A stretch of DNA of 64,000 bases from Rhizophagus clarus (GCA_015698045.1 BLAL01000356.1:1674001-1738000); one strand, 5' to 3'. Positions 1 to 7,972 are shown, counted from the stretch's first letter. The notes: generated by a model from the letters alone, not told the origin. Translations and numbers: made by a program.

Positions 1-200
1 AAAAAAATCAGATCACCTTTCCCAGAAAAAAACTTTTAAAATTCGGGTACCTGATCTGTTCCATTCGTTCCAATCTGTTCCGTCCACAAGAACAGATCCA
101 AACACCTCACCAAGCCCAATACGATATGCAAAAAAAAAAACCCTATCACCTAGTATGATCCCCTATATATACCCCCCATACCATCCTCATATTAGTCATC
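1..200 (+). repeat. Left terminal inverted repeat
   Basis: This 200-bp sequence matches the reverse complement of 12899-13098 with no mismatch that I could find by eye, including an A11 run. It starts in an A run followed by TCAGATCACCTTTCCC and contains several copies of CTGTTCC. The inner boundary is after ATTAGTCATC at 191-200. The outer boundary is uncertain because the window starts here. Confidence 0.93.
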
Positions 201-333
201 AGTACCCATCTATCTGTACTATTCATTGGTGATTAATCATCAGTCCTCATACTAGATACCCATACCAGTCATCAATCGGTTCGTACCTGGGTGTATCAAC
301 CCCCAAGAGACAAATATACTAAAAAAATCGTAA

Positions 334-648
334 TTAATCCTCTTTTGTCGCCTCCCTTAAATACCTCTTAATATAAGCCTGAACTTTATCATCGGCATCC
401 AAAATCTTAAGACCAAGTTTCTTAGCCTTCTTGTTTGTAGCCGTCTTCTTTCTCTTTTTCTTAGCATCCAGAATTTCTCTTTTACTATGTGTTTTAACCT
501 CCCAATTCTCACCAGTAAGGGTATTCTTGTGCGTCCCACAAATAATACAATCACCATGAATTCGATATCGACCTTTATCAGTCATATCCTGAACTTCTGA
601 AGACGTTTTTGTCTTCTTTTTACACTTTGCACAATGTATCTCTGTCAT
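334..648 (-). CDS. Small zinc-ribbon protein with basic C-terminus
   Basis: The product is about 104 residues from the ATG at 646-648; the longer reading uses a GTG and is unlikely in a eukaryote. A CxxC (CAKC) near the N-terminus pairs with a second CxxC (CIIC) about 28 residues later, followed by GT, which forms a probable zinc ribbon. A lysine-rich stretch follows. Zinc ribbons of the form CxKCKKKT...CxxCGT are seen in Polinton-like and other viral proteins (DUF5679-like), but that assignment is from memory of the pattern. It is divergent to the integrase, with 46 bp between the two ATGs. The function is unknown; nucleic-acid binding is plausible. Confidence 0.7.
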   Translation of the reverse strand: MTEIHCAKCKKKTKTSSEVQDMTDKGRYRIHGDCIICGTHKNTLTGENWEVKTHSKREILDAKKKRKKTATNKKAKKLGLKILDADDKVQAYIKRYLREATKED

Positions 649-694
649 ATCCACAAATTTGAATTCTAGTAGTAAATCTTTAATTTTGAGCGAT

Positions 695-1792
695 ATGACC
701 CCTTTAGAGAGGTATTACAAATTTTATAACCTATCAGGGGTACCAGCACGTCTTCTTAAAGACCAAGAGCATTATAACATCTATCGAAGACCTCTAAAGG
801 AGAAAAGATCTGAGCGTCCAAAAGTAATCGTCTGGAAAGAAAATGCTACTCAGCAGTCTGATTTAGCAGAAATGCCTATAGATCCCAAAGGATACCATTA
901 TTTTCTCGTAGTAGTAGAAATATCCAGAAGACGAGTAGATGCTGAGCCTATCAAAAATAAGACAGCTAATAGTGTATTAAAAGCATTTATTAAAATATAT
1001 GGACGTGGTCATATCCAACCTCCTACCCATAGACTAGAAACTGATTCTGGTTCAGAATTTACCAATTCACAAATACGTGATTTTTTCCTTAATAGCATTG
1101 GAGTTATGATGAGATTTGGAGAACCTGAACGTCATAAACAGCAATCATTTGCAGAGAGAGCAATTCAGGCTATAGAAAAACCGCTTTTCAGAAGGATGAC
1201 AGCACAGGAACTAAAAACTGGTGCGACGTCAGTGGAATGGTCTGAAGACTTCCATGATATAGTAAGATTAGTAGATGAACAGTGGCAAAGAGACCCGCCT
1301 AAAATCCCAGAAGGTCCACCTAAAATCGATAAAAATACGGAACTACTACTAGAGGGTACACAAGTTCGAACCAAACTTCATGAACCTATATCAGTACTTG
1401 GAAAAAAATTACATGGTAAGTTCAGAATAGGCGACATTAAATGGGATCCAAAAGTTCGTATAATTAAGAAGCTTATCCTTTCTCCTGAACAGCCACCTAC
1501 ATATCTACTTGATGGACCACATGGTAGGTTAGGAGTATCTAGATGTGCATATACTAGAAAAGAATTGCAAGTCATTCCTATCAACGAAAAACCCCCACCT
1601 GATTCGGTCATAAGGGGACGGCCAGAAAGATATGTACCTGAAAGGATTATTAAGCATCGTACCAGAAAGGGTCAGCTCCAATACTTAGTCAAATGGGAAC
1701 GCTATCCAGAAGACGAATCTACATGGGAGCCAGCTGATAGATTACAAGAAGACGTCCCCAATCTAGTACACATTTATAATAATACAAAATAG
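695..1792 (+). CDS. Retroviral-type (rve) integrase with C-terminal chromodomain
   Basis: The first ATG is at 695 (365 aa); the frame is open from a TTG at 659. The DDE core is visible. The first Asp lies in QQSDLAEM (about residue 56), the second in ETDSGSEF (about 117) and the Glu in SFAERAI (about 154), giving a D-36-E spacing. At the C-terminus, about residues 312-355, a chromodomain is clear (YLVKWERYPEDESTWEP). The enzyme is expected to insert the element's DNA, and the chromodomain may direct it to modified chromatin. No HHCC zinc finger was seen in the short N-terminus. Polinton integrases have the same rve plus chromodomain layout. The gene is transcribed away from the left inverted repeat. 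Confidence 0.93.
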   Translation: MTPLERYYKFYNLSGVPARLLKDQEHYNIYRRPLKEKRSERPKVIVWKENATQQSDLAEMPIDPKGYHYFLVVVEISRRRVDAEPIKNKTANSVLKAFIKIYGRGHIQPPTHRLETDSGSEFTNSQIRDFFLNSIGVMMRFGEPERHKQQSFAERAIQAIEKPLFRRMTAQELKTGATSVEWSEDFHDIVRLVDEQWQRDPPKIPEGPPKIDKNTELLLEGTQVRTKLHEPISVLGKKLHGKFRIGDIKWDPKVRIIKKLILSPEQPPTYLLDGPHGRLGVSRCAYTRKELQVIPINEKPPPDSVIRGRPERYVPERIIKHRTRKGQLQYLVKWERYPEDESTWEPADRLQEDVPNLVHIYNNTK

Positions 1793-1901
1793 GTTATATT
1801 TTTTTTCGAAAAATCCTAAAATTGTAATTAAAGATAAGGGTATAATAAGTAAATCATATAATAAATATTCGAAATTAAACATATCCATTATATACTAAAA
1901 A

Positions 1902-2516
1902 ATGTATACTGACATTGCTACATTCTTAGATATATCCCCAGAGTGGGTAGAAAACTGGCTAAATACTCCAATCAAGGAAACTGGCCATAATGTTAATGCT
2001 ACTTTCAAGAGAACCGATATATTTCAAATACATGAAATTGCTCGTGTCATCATGTATCAACTTAACCAGCTTGCCGAAGAGGACTACTGGAAAGCTGTAG
2101 AAGATTATAAGAATAGCGGTAAAGAATTAGATCATGCTTTTAAAAAATATATAGGTACAAATAAAGCTCTTAAAGATTCTCTATATAAAAAAATTATGGA
2201 TTTGGCCAATAAAAAAAGGGTAGCTTTTGCGTATCAGGTAGAGATAGAAAAAAATATGTTACAAGGTGGATTTGCATATAAAGATACAGAAAAGATTTAT
2301 ATAATTTATCATATTAACATGTTAGCTGATGGATTAGATCCTTATGAAATTCCAGCATCAATCGAAGAAGCTGATACTACTGTAGGCTGGCAAGATTACT
2401 GGGGAGATGAAGATCCAGATGATCCTGCAAACTGGCAATCAGAGTACTCGGAAGACCCAAGTGATTCTGATGAAGATCCAGATTACCCTTATCTAGAATC
2501 CGTTGAATGGATCTAA
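1902..2516 (+). CDS. Unknown protein with acidic C-terminal tail
   Basis: The product is 204 aa from an ATG preceded by TATACTAAAAA. The first 150 residues look mostly helical (several Lys/Glu-rich helices). The last 45 or so are very acidic and Asp/Trp/Pro-rich, with DEDPDDPANW-type repeats. I do not recognise a family. It follows the integrase in the same direction after a 109-bp gap and converges on the protease ORF, with 14 bp between stops. The acidic tail could mimic DNA or bind the basic proteins of the element; this is inference. Confidence 0.7.
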   Translation: MYTDIATFLDISPEWVENWLNTPIKETGHNVNATFKRTDIFQIHEIARVIMYQLNQLAEEDYWKAVEDYKNSGKELDHAFKKYIGTNKALKDSLYKKIMDLANKKRVAFAYQVEIEKNMLQGGFAYKDTEKIYIIYHINMLADGLDPYEIPASIEEADTTVGWQDYWGDEDPDDPANWQSEYSEDPSDSDEDPDYPYLESVEWI

Positions 2517-2530
2517 TTTTATATATTTTT

Positions 2531-3151
2531 TTATGTCCTATTTGCATCTGGAATTATAGGAATAAAATAGTCTTTATCATTGCAGGTAAGGGCGATATGA
2601 TTTCGAGATTCATGAATATCATAATTATACCTTCTAAGACATGCTCGGCTCAAACCAATCTCTCTATGCTTATATCCTTTCAGGACTACAAGATCTTCTT
2701 TAATGATACAACTACCACTCTGTGGTGGTGAAAGGTTTATCGATACATTTTTTACTATACCAAGTGTCTCACCACCCCCTGATGCACCAGTAATACTATG
2801 CTTTATAGATTTATCAACTTTTAGTTTTAGTTCGTGACATGCTTCTTCTTGGATAAAGGAAACATTAGCACAGGAATCCGCTAGACACTGAATATTCACC
2901 CCATTTACATTTCCATTTATAGCTAAAAGATCTTTAGTATTTTCCAATCGAGCGACATCAATATCCATAGCCATTGGACCCAAATACTCTTCCTGTACTG
3001 CTGGTTGTTCTTGAGGGGCGCTATCATAATTTTCTAATATTTTATAGACGATCTCCTGAATAATCTTTCTGATATCAGCAAGTTTTAGAAGATTTAAGAG
3101 CTCCGTTTTAGTAAAATTCGTTGATGGCTTAATAGCAGGGATTTTTACCAT
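2531..3151 (-). CDS. Retropepsin-like aspartyl protease, -1 frame to gag
   Basis: The track from the first ATG gives 206 aa, but the frame is open upstream through 3152-3240 and overlaps the 3' end of gag in the -1 frame, so a Gag-Pro fusion is likely. The protease core starts near residue 75. It has the strand LLAINGNVNG, the active site LADSCANVSFI (Asp92), a glycine-rich flap (GASGGGE) and a late EIGLSRACL stretch resembling the hydrophobic-Gly motif. The usual DTG/DSG is DSC here, which is odd and may lower activity. The family normally cleaves Gag into capsid parts. It could alternatively be a non-catalytic retropepsin fold. Confidence 0.8.
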   Translation of the reverse strand: MVKIPAIKPSTNFTKTELLNLLKLADIRKIIQEIVYKILENYDSAPQEQPAVQEEYLGPMAMDIDVARLENTKDLLAINGNVNGVNIQCLADSCANVSFIQEEACHELKLKVDKSIKHSITGASGGGETLGIVKNVSINLSPPQSGSCIIKEDLVVLKGYKHREIGLSRACLRRYNYDIHESRNHIALTCNDKDYFIPIIPDANRT

Positions 3152-3227
3152 CTTAGTCGAATTAGATGCCGATTTTGTCGATTTAGATGGTGGTGATTTA
3201 GTTGCTGGTAGTTTACCTTTATTTGAA

Positions 3228-3244
3228 ACTATCTTTTTTTTTGG
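3228..3244 (-). other. Candidate -1 ribosomal frameshift site (gag to pro)
   Basis: On the minus strand, gag ends CAA AAA AAA AGA TAG. This provides an A AAA AAA heptamer in the gag frame inside a run of nine A (3234-3242), two codons before the stop. The protease frame is exactly -1 and is open from here to 2531. The layout matches the canonical X XXY YYZ slippery site of retroelements. Transcriptional slippage in the A9 run is an alternative. No clear downstream stem or pseudoknot was worked out. Confidence 0.65.
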
Positions 3245-4683
3245 ACAAGCATAATCTCTCCATTCTCACCTTGAACTAATTCTATAGGTACACCTCGAAT
3301 AGCATTGGAAGTATCCATAGGATCATCATGATCATCCAAGGAAAGTTCACGCATCGCCCTATTTAACTCTGCATCTTCACGTCTTTCTCTAGCTTTTGCT
3401 ATTCTTTTAGCAATCTTACCAGCTAATCTTTGTGCTGATGTATTTCTAGGAGCAGGTCTACCTGATACTGCATCAAATAACTGTTGTAAATGCCTATCAT
3501 CAACCTCATCTTCATCAGGCGGATTAAAAGCTTCATCAGGAATATCATCCCAATCATCATGATATCGAGGCGTAGGCTTAGGCTTAGGTCTATAAACAGG
3601 CTTTACATCTCGAGCCTTAAGACTCTCCTGTAATTGGCGAATTTGGGATTGAAAACCTTCAGCCTGTTGTTGTAATAATCGACTCATTTCTCCTTGTGTA
3701 ACTGCATGATGTTGGACTGGTTTTAATATAACTGGCTCCTGACTAACTGGTGGCAATTGCTCTGGAATAATTTGTCTATCCCTCTGATACTGTATATTTT
3801 CTCGTCTTTCTTTACCAAGACGTAATTCAGCCTTTCTTTTTTCAACTCGTTCAAGAAGACCTACTAATTCCTCTATATCTCGTTCAGCACCAATCCTTTC
3901 AGCCTCAATAGCACAATCATCATTCAGACCTCTTAGAAACTGATTAACTAAAACATCATTACCATAACCTAATAGTTCAGCACTTCTTCTAACTTTATCA
4001 TAGAAATCTCGAACAGGCATATTTTCCTGAAAAAGGTTACCAAACCTTAACTGGCGTCTGGCATTCTGTTGTGTAGGAAATTCATTACGCATTTTAATTA
4101 GAACATGACAGGGACGGGCTGGAATTACATACGGATGACCAACACCTGCTCCACCGGCAATTGCAACACCAGCTCCAGCACCACCACCAAGAACATTGTG
4201 ATTAAGAGGGTCATTAGTAAATTCCATACCAGCACGATTTAACCAAATATCTCTATTTCCTTCTATAGCATAATCGGGCCAGACATCAGTGACTGGATTA
4301 TTAACACCTGCAGGTGGTACTGCACCATTAGTCATATGAGCTTGTGCAGGAGAACCTACAACCCATGTATTTACTGGACAATTACCAGCATTACCAGCCA
4401 AAGCCTTAAATGCTGGCTCATCGCCATGTGCAAGACGAAGAAGAATATTTCTAAGTCTAACTCTCTTTCCTAGGATATTAGCATCATACCATCTGGAGGC
4501 CGGACCAGTTAAGCAAGCACGAAGTATACCCATAGCTTTCTCCCAACCCGCTGGATTACCAGCAACACCCGATGGATCAATTCCAATACTATGAATATAA
4601 CCTTTATATAACTCAAAAAATCTCTCAAGATCATCGTCATCATTTCCAGCAAAAACTGGCATTCCTATTGCAACGGTAGCCAT
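3229..4683 (-). CDS. Retrotransposon-type Gag-like capsid protein
   Basis: The product is 484 aa. The Gag fold signature is visible in two blocks. One is LRACLTGPASRWYDAN at about residues 54-69. The other runs from about 205 to 285, with QLRFGNLFQENMPVRDFYDK followed by LVNQFLRGL and a helix ending in ELVGLLERVEKRK. Between the blocks lies an insert of about 120 residues, rich in Gly, Ala, Asn and Pro. The C-terminal third has a Gln-rich coiled stretch, a Pro/Lys/Asp linker and a basic arginine-rich segment that could bind nucleic acid; no CCHC knuckle is seen. The start overlaps the end of the upstream coiled-coil ORF by 19 bp. The role is probably particle assembly, replacing the jelly-roll capsid. 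Confidence 0.82.
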   Translation of the reverse strand: MATVAIGMPVFAGNDDDDLERFFELYKGYIHSIGIDPSGVAGNPAGWEKAMGILRACLTGPASRWYDANILGKRVRLRNILLRLAHGDEPAFKALAGNAGNCPVNTWVVGSPAQAHMTNGAVPPAGVNNPVTDVWPDYAIEGNRDIWLNRAGMEFTNDPLNHNVLGGGAGAGVAIAGGAGVGHPYVIPARPCHVLIKMRNEFPTQQNARRQLRFGNLFQENMPVRDFYDKVRRSAELLGYGNDVLVNQFLRGLNDDCAIEAERIGAERDIEELVGLLERVEKRKAELRLGKERRENIQYQRDRQIIPEQLPPVSQEPVILKPVQHHAVTQGEMSRLLQQQAEGFQSQIRQLQESLKARDVKPVYRPKPKPTPRYHDDWDDIPDEAFNPPDEDEVDDRHLQQLFDAVSGRPAPRNTSAQRLAGKIAKRIAKARERREDAELNRAMRELSLDDHDDPMDTSNAIRGVPIELVQGENGEIMLVQKKR

Positions 4684-5315
4684 ATTACTGGGGGATTATC
4701 TGGAGGAGGATTGTTGACTATGGGATTTGCTTGTCTAATTCGAAACCACTGCGCTTGAATTCTAAGTACAGCCAGTTGTGCTTGCATTCTATCACGAATT
4801 CGTCCCAAGTTTCTAGATGTAAATCGTTCTATTGCAAGTTGATGTGTTAATCTATTATTTCTTTGTTGCAAAGTATCCCTAATTCTTCTTTGCCGTACTT
4901 GCTGATCTTGTAATTGATTAGCTTGATCACGATTTGCATTTACCAGATGATTTCTCTCATTTTGCAATCCGTTCCTCTCATTTTGACATGCAATAAGACG
5001 TTGTCTAATACCATGAATCTCACGTTCTCTAGCATTAGTCACTTCTTGCAAAAATCTTAATAAACCAGTCGAAGTATCAAGCTCTTCCCTAGTTTGTCTT
5101 GCTCTTTCTTCAACCTGTATACCATGAGCTATAATCAATCCAATAATATGCTTAATCTCATGATTAATATTTATAAGATTTGGTGTAACAGTCATTCGAC
5201 CATTTACCAGCAGGGCATCTGCGCCATTCTTAAGTGCATTAATTAGCTGATTAATATCCATTGCTACTAAATGTGCTGGAGGGACGCCTGTAGGATCAGT
5301 GGGAACATATGCCAT
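4665..5315 (-). CDS. Coiled-coil protein upstream of gag
   Basis: The first ATG is at 5313-5315 (about 216 aa); a GTG at 5333 extends it by six residues. After a short N-terminal part, residues of about 55-185 form a long Arg/Gln/Asn-rich coiled coil. The tail is Pro/Asn-rich (NNPPPDNPP). No known domain was recognised. It sits directly upstream of gag in the same direction with a 19-bp overlap, so gag would need reinitiation, leaky scanning or its own promoter. A scaffold or capsid-partner role is suggested by position only. Confidence 0.7.
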   Translation of the reverse strand: MAYVPTDPTGVPPAHLVAMDINQLINALKNGADALLVNGRMTVTPNLININHEIKHIIGLIIAHGIQVEERARQTREELDTSTGLLRFLQEVTNAREREIHGIRQRLIACQNERNGLQNERNHLVNANRDQANQLQDQQVRQRRIRDTLQQRNNRLTHQLAIERFTSRNLGRIRDRMQAQLAVLRIQAQWFRIRQANPIVNNPPPDNPPVIWLPLQ

Positions 5316-5355
5316 TTTGAATATACTATACACTATATACTATTAATTGCTTAAA
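5316..5355. promoter_or_regulatory. 40-bp bidirectional promoter region
   Basis: Only 40 bp separate the ATG of the coiled-coil/gag unit (minus) from the ATG of the ATPase (plus). It is almost pure AT and holds repeated ACTATA/TATACTA boxes. Related TACTAAAG or TATACTAAA boxes lie just before several other genes of the element (before 1902, 7776 and 12744). Confidence 0.5.
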
Positions 5356-6600
5356 ATGGACTTATATGTATACAATTTGGATGAGTATACCGGTGATACT
5401 AGGCAAGGAAATGAATATGCTCCAGTATGGAATTTTCGTCTTGCTGTAGCCGGTAGCTCAGATTCTGGAAAGACTACTATGCTTCTTAATTTACTAATGG
5501 GAGATGCAAAAGCCAAAGAGGATGGAAATCGATATATTCTTTGTGATGAAATAGTCCTTATTTGTAGGTATTTAGACGAACCTAAATGGCAAATGGTAAA
5601 AGATTTCTTTGATGATAGTGAAGACGTTACTTTTAGAGCGATTTCATATCACCAAATACCGGATGTAGAAGACTTTGACCCCAAAATTGCTACTGTAGTT
5701 ATATTTGAGGATTTAATGGATGCCCCTAAAAACATCCAAGAAAAAATAACTGGATACTTTACCCATGGACGACATAGAAATATTTCGGCTATTTATGTAG
5801 CCCAAAGATTCTTTGCCATCCCAAAAGCAATTCGAGAAAATGTGAATTATATTTCTCTACATGGTGGGCATGGTAGTTTAAGTGATACAAAGCGTATCAT
5901 TAGACAATATACTAATGAATCAGATTCTCTTGCCCCAATCATTGATGAACTAACCTTAGGTAGGGAATTCATAGTATTTGACTTAAGACGCCCTAAAACT
6001 GACCCTTTAGCAATCAGAGTTCGATGGGATACTAGTCTTAGAACTTTTATGGAATCGTCCTTGAATAACGCTTCTAAAATGATCACGTGTTCATCTAAGA
6101 TTGATCTAAGATCATCCAAGAACGATTCTAGAATCATCACAGATTCATCTAAGATCGATCTAAGATGTCGATTTACTTCTTATGGGCAGAAGGCAATAGC
6201 TGAAGCTAAAAAGAATAATTCGTTAGAGGAATTTGCCCGGAACTTTCCTTCTCCTAAGGAACGTAAACTTTACTTAATACCAGACGCCTTATCGAAGGTA
6301 AAAAATTCAGAAATTTGGGCTAAATATGTTTTTAGAGAAGCTTATGGAATAAATGATCGTACTCTTGGAGATGAGTATAAGAAATTCCTATCCCAAGTTA
6401 AGAATATATGTGTTACTAGAAATAATTCCCCAGTATCAGTAACACCTTTTGATCGATATAGAGAACTTTTGAATGAGCGTCCTCTAAGTGACGAAAAAAT
6501 AATAGAAGGTATTGGAGCACTTCTAAAACTATTCAATGATGGCTTAATGAAAAAGCCTACCCTACAAGTGGGAATTAATAGTCTATTCCATTCTTTCTAA
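5356..6600 (+). CDS. A32-like (FtsK/HerA-type) DNA-packaging ATPase
   Basis: The product is 414 aa from the ATG at 5356 (the longer frame starts with TTG). Walker A is GSSDSGKT at residues 33-40 and Walker B is VVIFED at 114-119. They are followed by GRHRNISAIYVAQ at 138-150, the arginine-histidine and sensor-Gln region typical of poxvirus A32-like and Polinton ATPases. The core ends near residue 230. A low-complexity stretch with SSKIDLRSSKND repeats links it to a C-terminal domain of about 140 residues that I do not recognise. In the second copy this domain is a separate ORF. The protein presumably pumps DNA into particles. Its end overlaps the convergent gene at 6575-7135 by 26 bp. Confidence 0.88.
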   Translation: MDLYVYNLDEYTGDTRQGNEYAPVWNFRLAVAGSSDSGKTTMLLNLLMGDAKAKEDGNRYILCDEIVLICRYLDEPKWQMVKDFFDDSEDVTFRAISYHQIPDVEDFDPKIATVVIFEDLMDAPKNIQEKITGYFTHGRHRNISAIYVAQRFFAIPKAIRENVNYISLHGGHGSLSDTKRIIRQYTNESDSLAPIIDELTLGREFIVFDLRRPKTDPLAIRVRWDTSLRTFMESSLNNASKMITCSSKIDLRSSKNDSRIITDSSKIDLRCRFTSYGQKAIAEAKKNNSLEEFARNFPSPKERKLYLIPDALSKVKNSEIWAKYVFREAYGINDRTLGDEYKKFLSQVKNICVTRNNSPVSVTPFDRYRELLNERPLSDEKIIEGIGALLKLFNDGLMKKPTLQVGINSLFHSF

Positions 6601-7135
6601 AAAGCTCAAGTAACTCTTCTCTAGTCGCATTTATAGTTATAGTGCTTTTTTCCTTACCATCTATTACCATTCTTGACATTTTTGTTACTATGCCAAAGGC
6701 CTTCAATGCACGAGAAACAAAGTTTTTGCTTAAGGGATTATCTATTACAATACAATACATACCATAAAATACGGCAAAGGGTTCATTTATCCCTTCTACT
6801 ACATATAAATCAAATAAAAATCGATATAAAGCTTTTTCTCCTACATCCCTATCTAGCTCATTAATTCGTTTGAGTAGCCAAATCTTGATCGATTCAACAT
6901 CTGGTTCAATACTATTTAACTGTTCCTCATAGTCTCGAGTAAAGGTAAAAGTAAGTTTATCATCTAGAGAGACCGATCTATATATTTTGATTAGCTTATA
7001 TATATTTTCATGTAAGCTGTCTATATCGGTGCATCTTTGTACAGTTCGTCTAAATTCGATAGTAGATAGGCCTCTTCTTGGCTTGGCCAATACAAGTCCA
7101 CAAACTGGGCAGTATTTTCTAATTTGCTCAACCAT
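6575..7135 (-). CDS. Zinc-finger protein with probable winged-helix C-terminus
   Basis: The product is 186 aa. The N-terminus has KYCPVCGLVLAKPRRG, one CxxC, with a later Cys and His (RCTDIDSLH) that could complete a zinc site. The C-terminal 50 residues (KNFVSRALKAFGI ... ELLELFRKNGIDY) look like a winged-helix DNA-binding domain. The family is not recognised. It converges on the ATPase gene with overlapping 3' ends. A decayed copy is at 37397-37969. A replication or transcription role is possible but unproven. Confidence 0.7.
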   Translation of the reverse strand: MVEQIRKYCPVCGLVLAKPRRGLSTIEFRRTVQRCTDIDSLHENIYKLIKIYRSVSLDDKLTFTFTRDYEEQLNSIEPDVESIKIWLLKRINELDRDVGEKALYRFLFDLYVVEGINEPFAVFYGMYCIVIDNPLSKNFVSRALKAFGIVTKMSRMVIDGKEKSTITINATREELLELFRKNGIDY

Positions 7136-7191
7136 TTTTTTCAGAATTATCTACATAAAAAATAAAATTATTTAATTACCTGTTTTTATAT

Positions 7192-7776
7192 TCATTCTTT
7201 ACTACAGTCTTCACAAAGACCGCTCTCAGGTAATTCGTTAAGATTTACAGGCATTTGGCACTCCCTGCATAAGGCAATATTAAGTTCGGCAAGCCTTCTT
7301 GATTGTTCCTCTCGTTGTGCTTCTCTTCTTCTTTGTCTAGTAAATTGGCGTGCTTCTTCAACCCCTTGCCTATAACTTGGATTAAGTCGTTCCCATCTAG
7401 CACGATGGGCGGTTATATTAAATGCAGTTTCAAGGTATCCAAGTCTTACCTCAGTATCTTGAATATACAATAAAGATGGATTAGACTGCGCGATTTCTGC
7501 ATATCTTGGAGGAACAAGATAGTAATCTTCTATTATTTCATACCCAGCCCTTTGAATTAAATAATAATACGTTCTAGTTCCAAATTGAACCATACGTCCA
7601 GTATCTACATTGAGATAACTTTCCCTTACAGAAGGAAGTGGAGGTGCAGTTGCTCTTCGAACCAATCCACTATCAAGATAATCATATCCTTCTAAAACTA
7701 GCTGATTGAAAGTTGAACCACCAACACGAATTGTTCTGCCGGTCAATGGATTAGTAGTATATCTATTAGCACTCAT
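7192..7776 (-). CDS. Protein with two 2-cysteine-adaptor-like motifs and zinc ribbon
   Basis: The product is 194 aa. The N-terminal NPLTGRTIRVGGSTFNQL matches the NPxTGRxIxxGGxxYxxL signature of the viral 2-cysteine adaptor domain (PF08793-like), known from large DNA viruses. A second, weaker repeat is VDTGRMVQFGTRTYYYL at about residues 56-72. An Arg/Gln-rich helix follows (REAQREEQSRR). The C-terminus holds CREC and CEDC pairs that form a small zinc ribbon. The two signature motifs lack the flanking cysteines. It lies downstream of the conserved triple palindrome and promoter boxes. Its function in the element is unknown. Confidence 0.72.
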   Translation of the reverse strand: MSANRYTTNPLTGRTIRVGGSTFNQLVLEGYDYLDSGLVRRATAPPLPSVRESYLNVDTGRMVQFGTRTYYYLIQRAGYEIIEDYYLVPPRYAEIAQSNPSLLYIQDTEVRLGYLETAFNITAHRARWERLNPSYRQGVEEARQFTRQRRREAQREEQSRRLAELNIALCRECQMPVNLNELPESGLCEDCSKE

Positions 7777-7835
7777 CTTTTTTTATTGTTACTTTAGTAT
7801 AGGCTATATTCAATTACGATTTTTTTCTAAAAATG
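7777..7835 (-). promoter_or_regulatory. Upstream promoter boxes of the 7192-7776 gene
   Basis: Read toward the gene there is a T-rich/A-rich block around AATTACGATTTTTTT (plus strand, 7813-7827), then CCTATACTAAAG about 20 bp before the ATG. A very similar pair of boxes occurs upstream of the helicase gene (12745-12836) and upstream of the matching gene in the second copy (36640-36689). This repetition suggests element-specific promoters. Confidence 0.5.
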
Positions 7836-7847
7836 AAAAATCTCTAG

Positions 7848-7972
7848 TGACAAAGTTACTTCGTCATCAGCCTTTGCATAAAATTTTTAATAATGCCTAG
7901 TGACAAAGTTACTTCGTCATCAGCCTTTTATGCAAAAAATAAAAAATGCCTAGTGACAAAGTTACTTCGTCA
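7848..7972. repeat. Three near-palindromes at exact 53-bp spacing
   Basis: TGACAAAGTTACTTCGTCA occurs at 7848-7866, 7901-7919 and 7954-7972, each 53 bp apart. Each site folds on itself with 9-bp arms and one mismatch. The flanks (ATCAGCCTTTGCAT) are also repeated. The same triple array with the same spacing is at 36495-36619 in the second copy. It could be an operator, a replication or packaging signal, or an RNA hairpin. Confidence 0.9.

Noticed and set aside
900-930. Glu in LVVVEISRRR as a mutated first catalytic residue of the integrase
   Set aside because: The first catalytic Asp of rve integrases lies earlier, in QQSDLAEM, which is intact.
2531-4683. Gag-pro segment as a nested LTR retrotransposon in copy 1
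   Set aside because: No LTRs, RT, RNase H or target duplication were found around it, and spacing to neighbours is very tight.
5347-5355. TTG start for the ATPase, and similar GTG/TTG starts for other genes (334-654, 659, 5333, 47542, 53734)
   Set aside because: The context is eukaryotic, and in each case an ATG lies a little downstream at a place that fits homologues.
7848-7972. Triple repeat as a small CRISPR array
   Set aside because: Spacers are themselves similar and AT-rich, the repeat is nearly palindromic, no cas genes exist and the sequence is eukaryotic.
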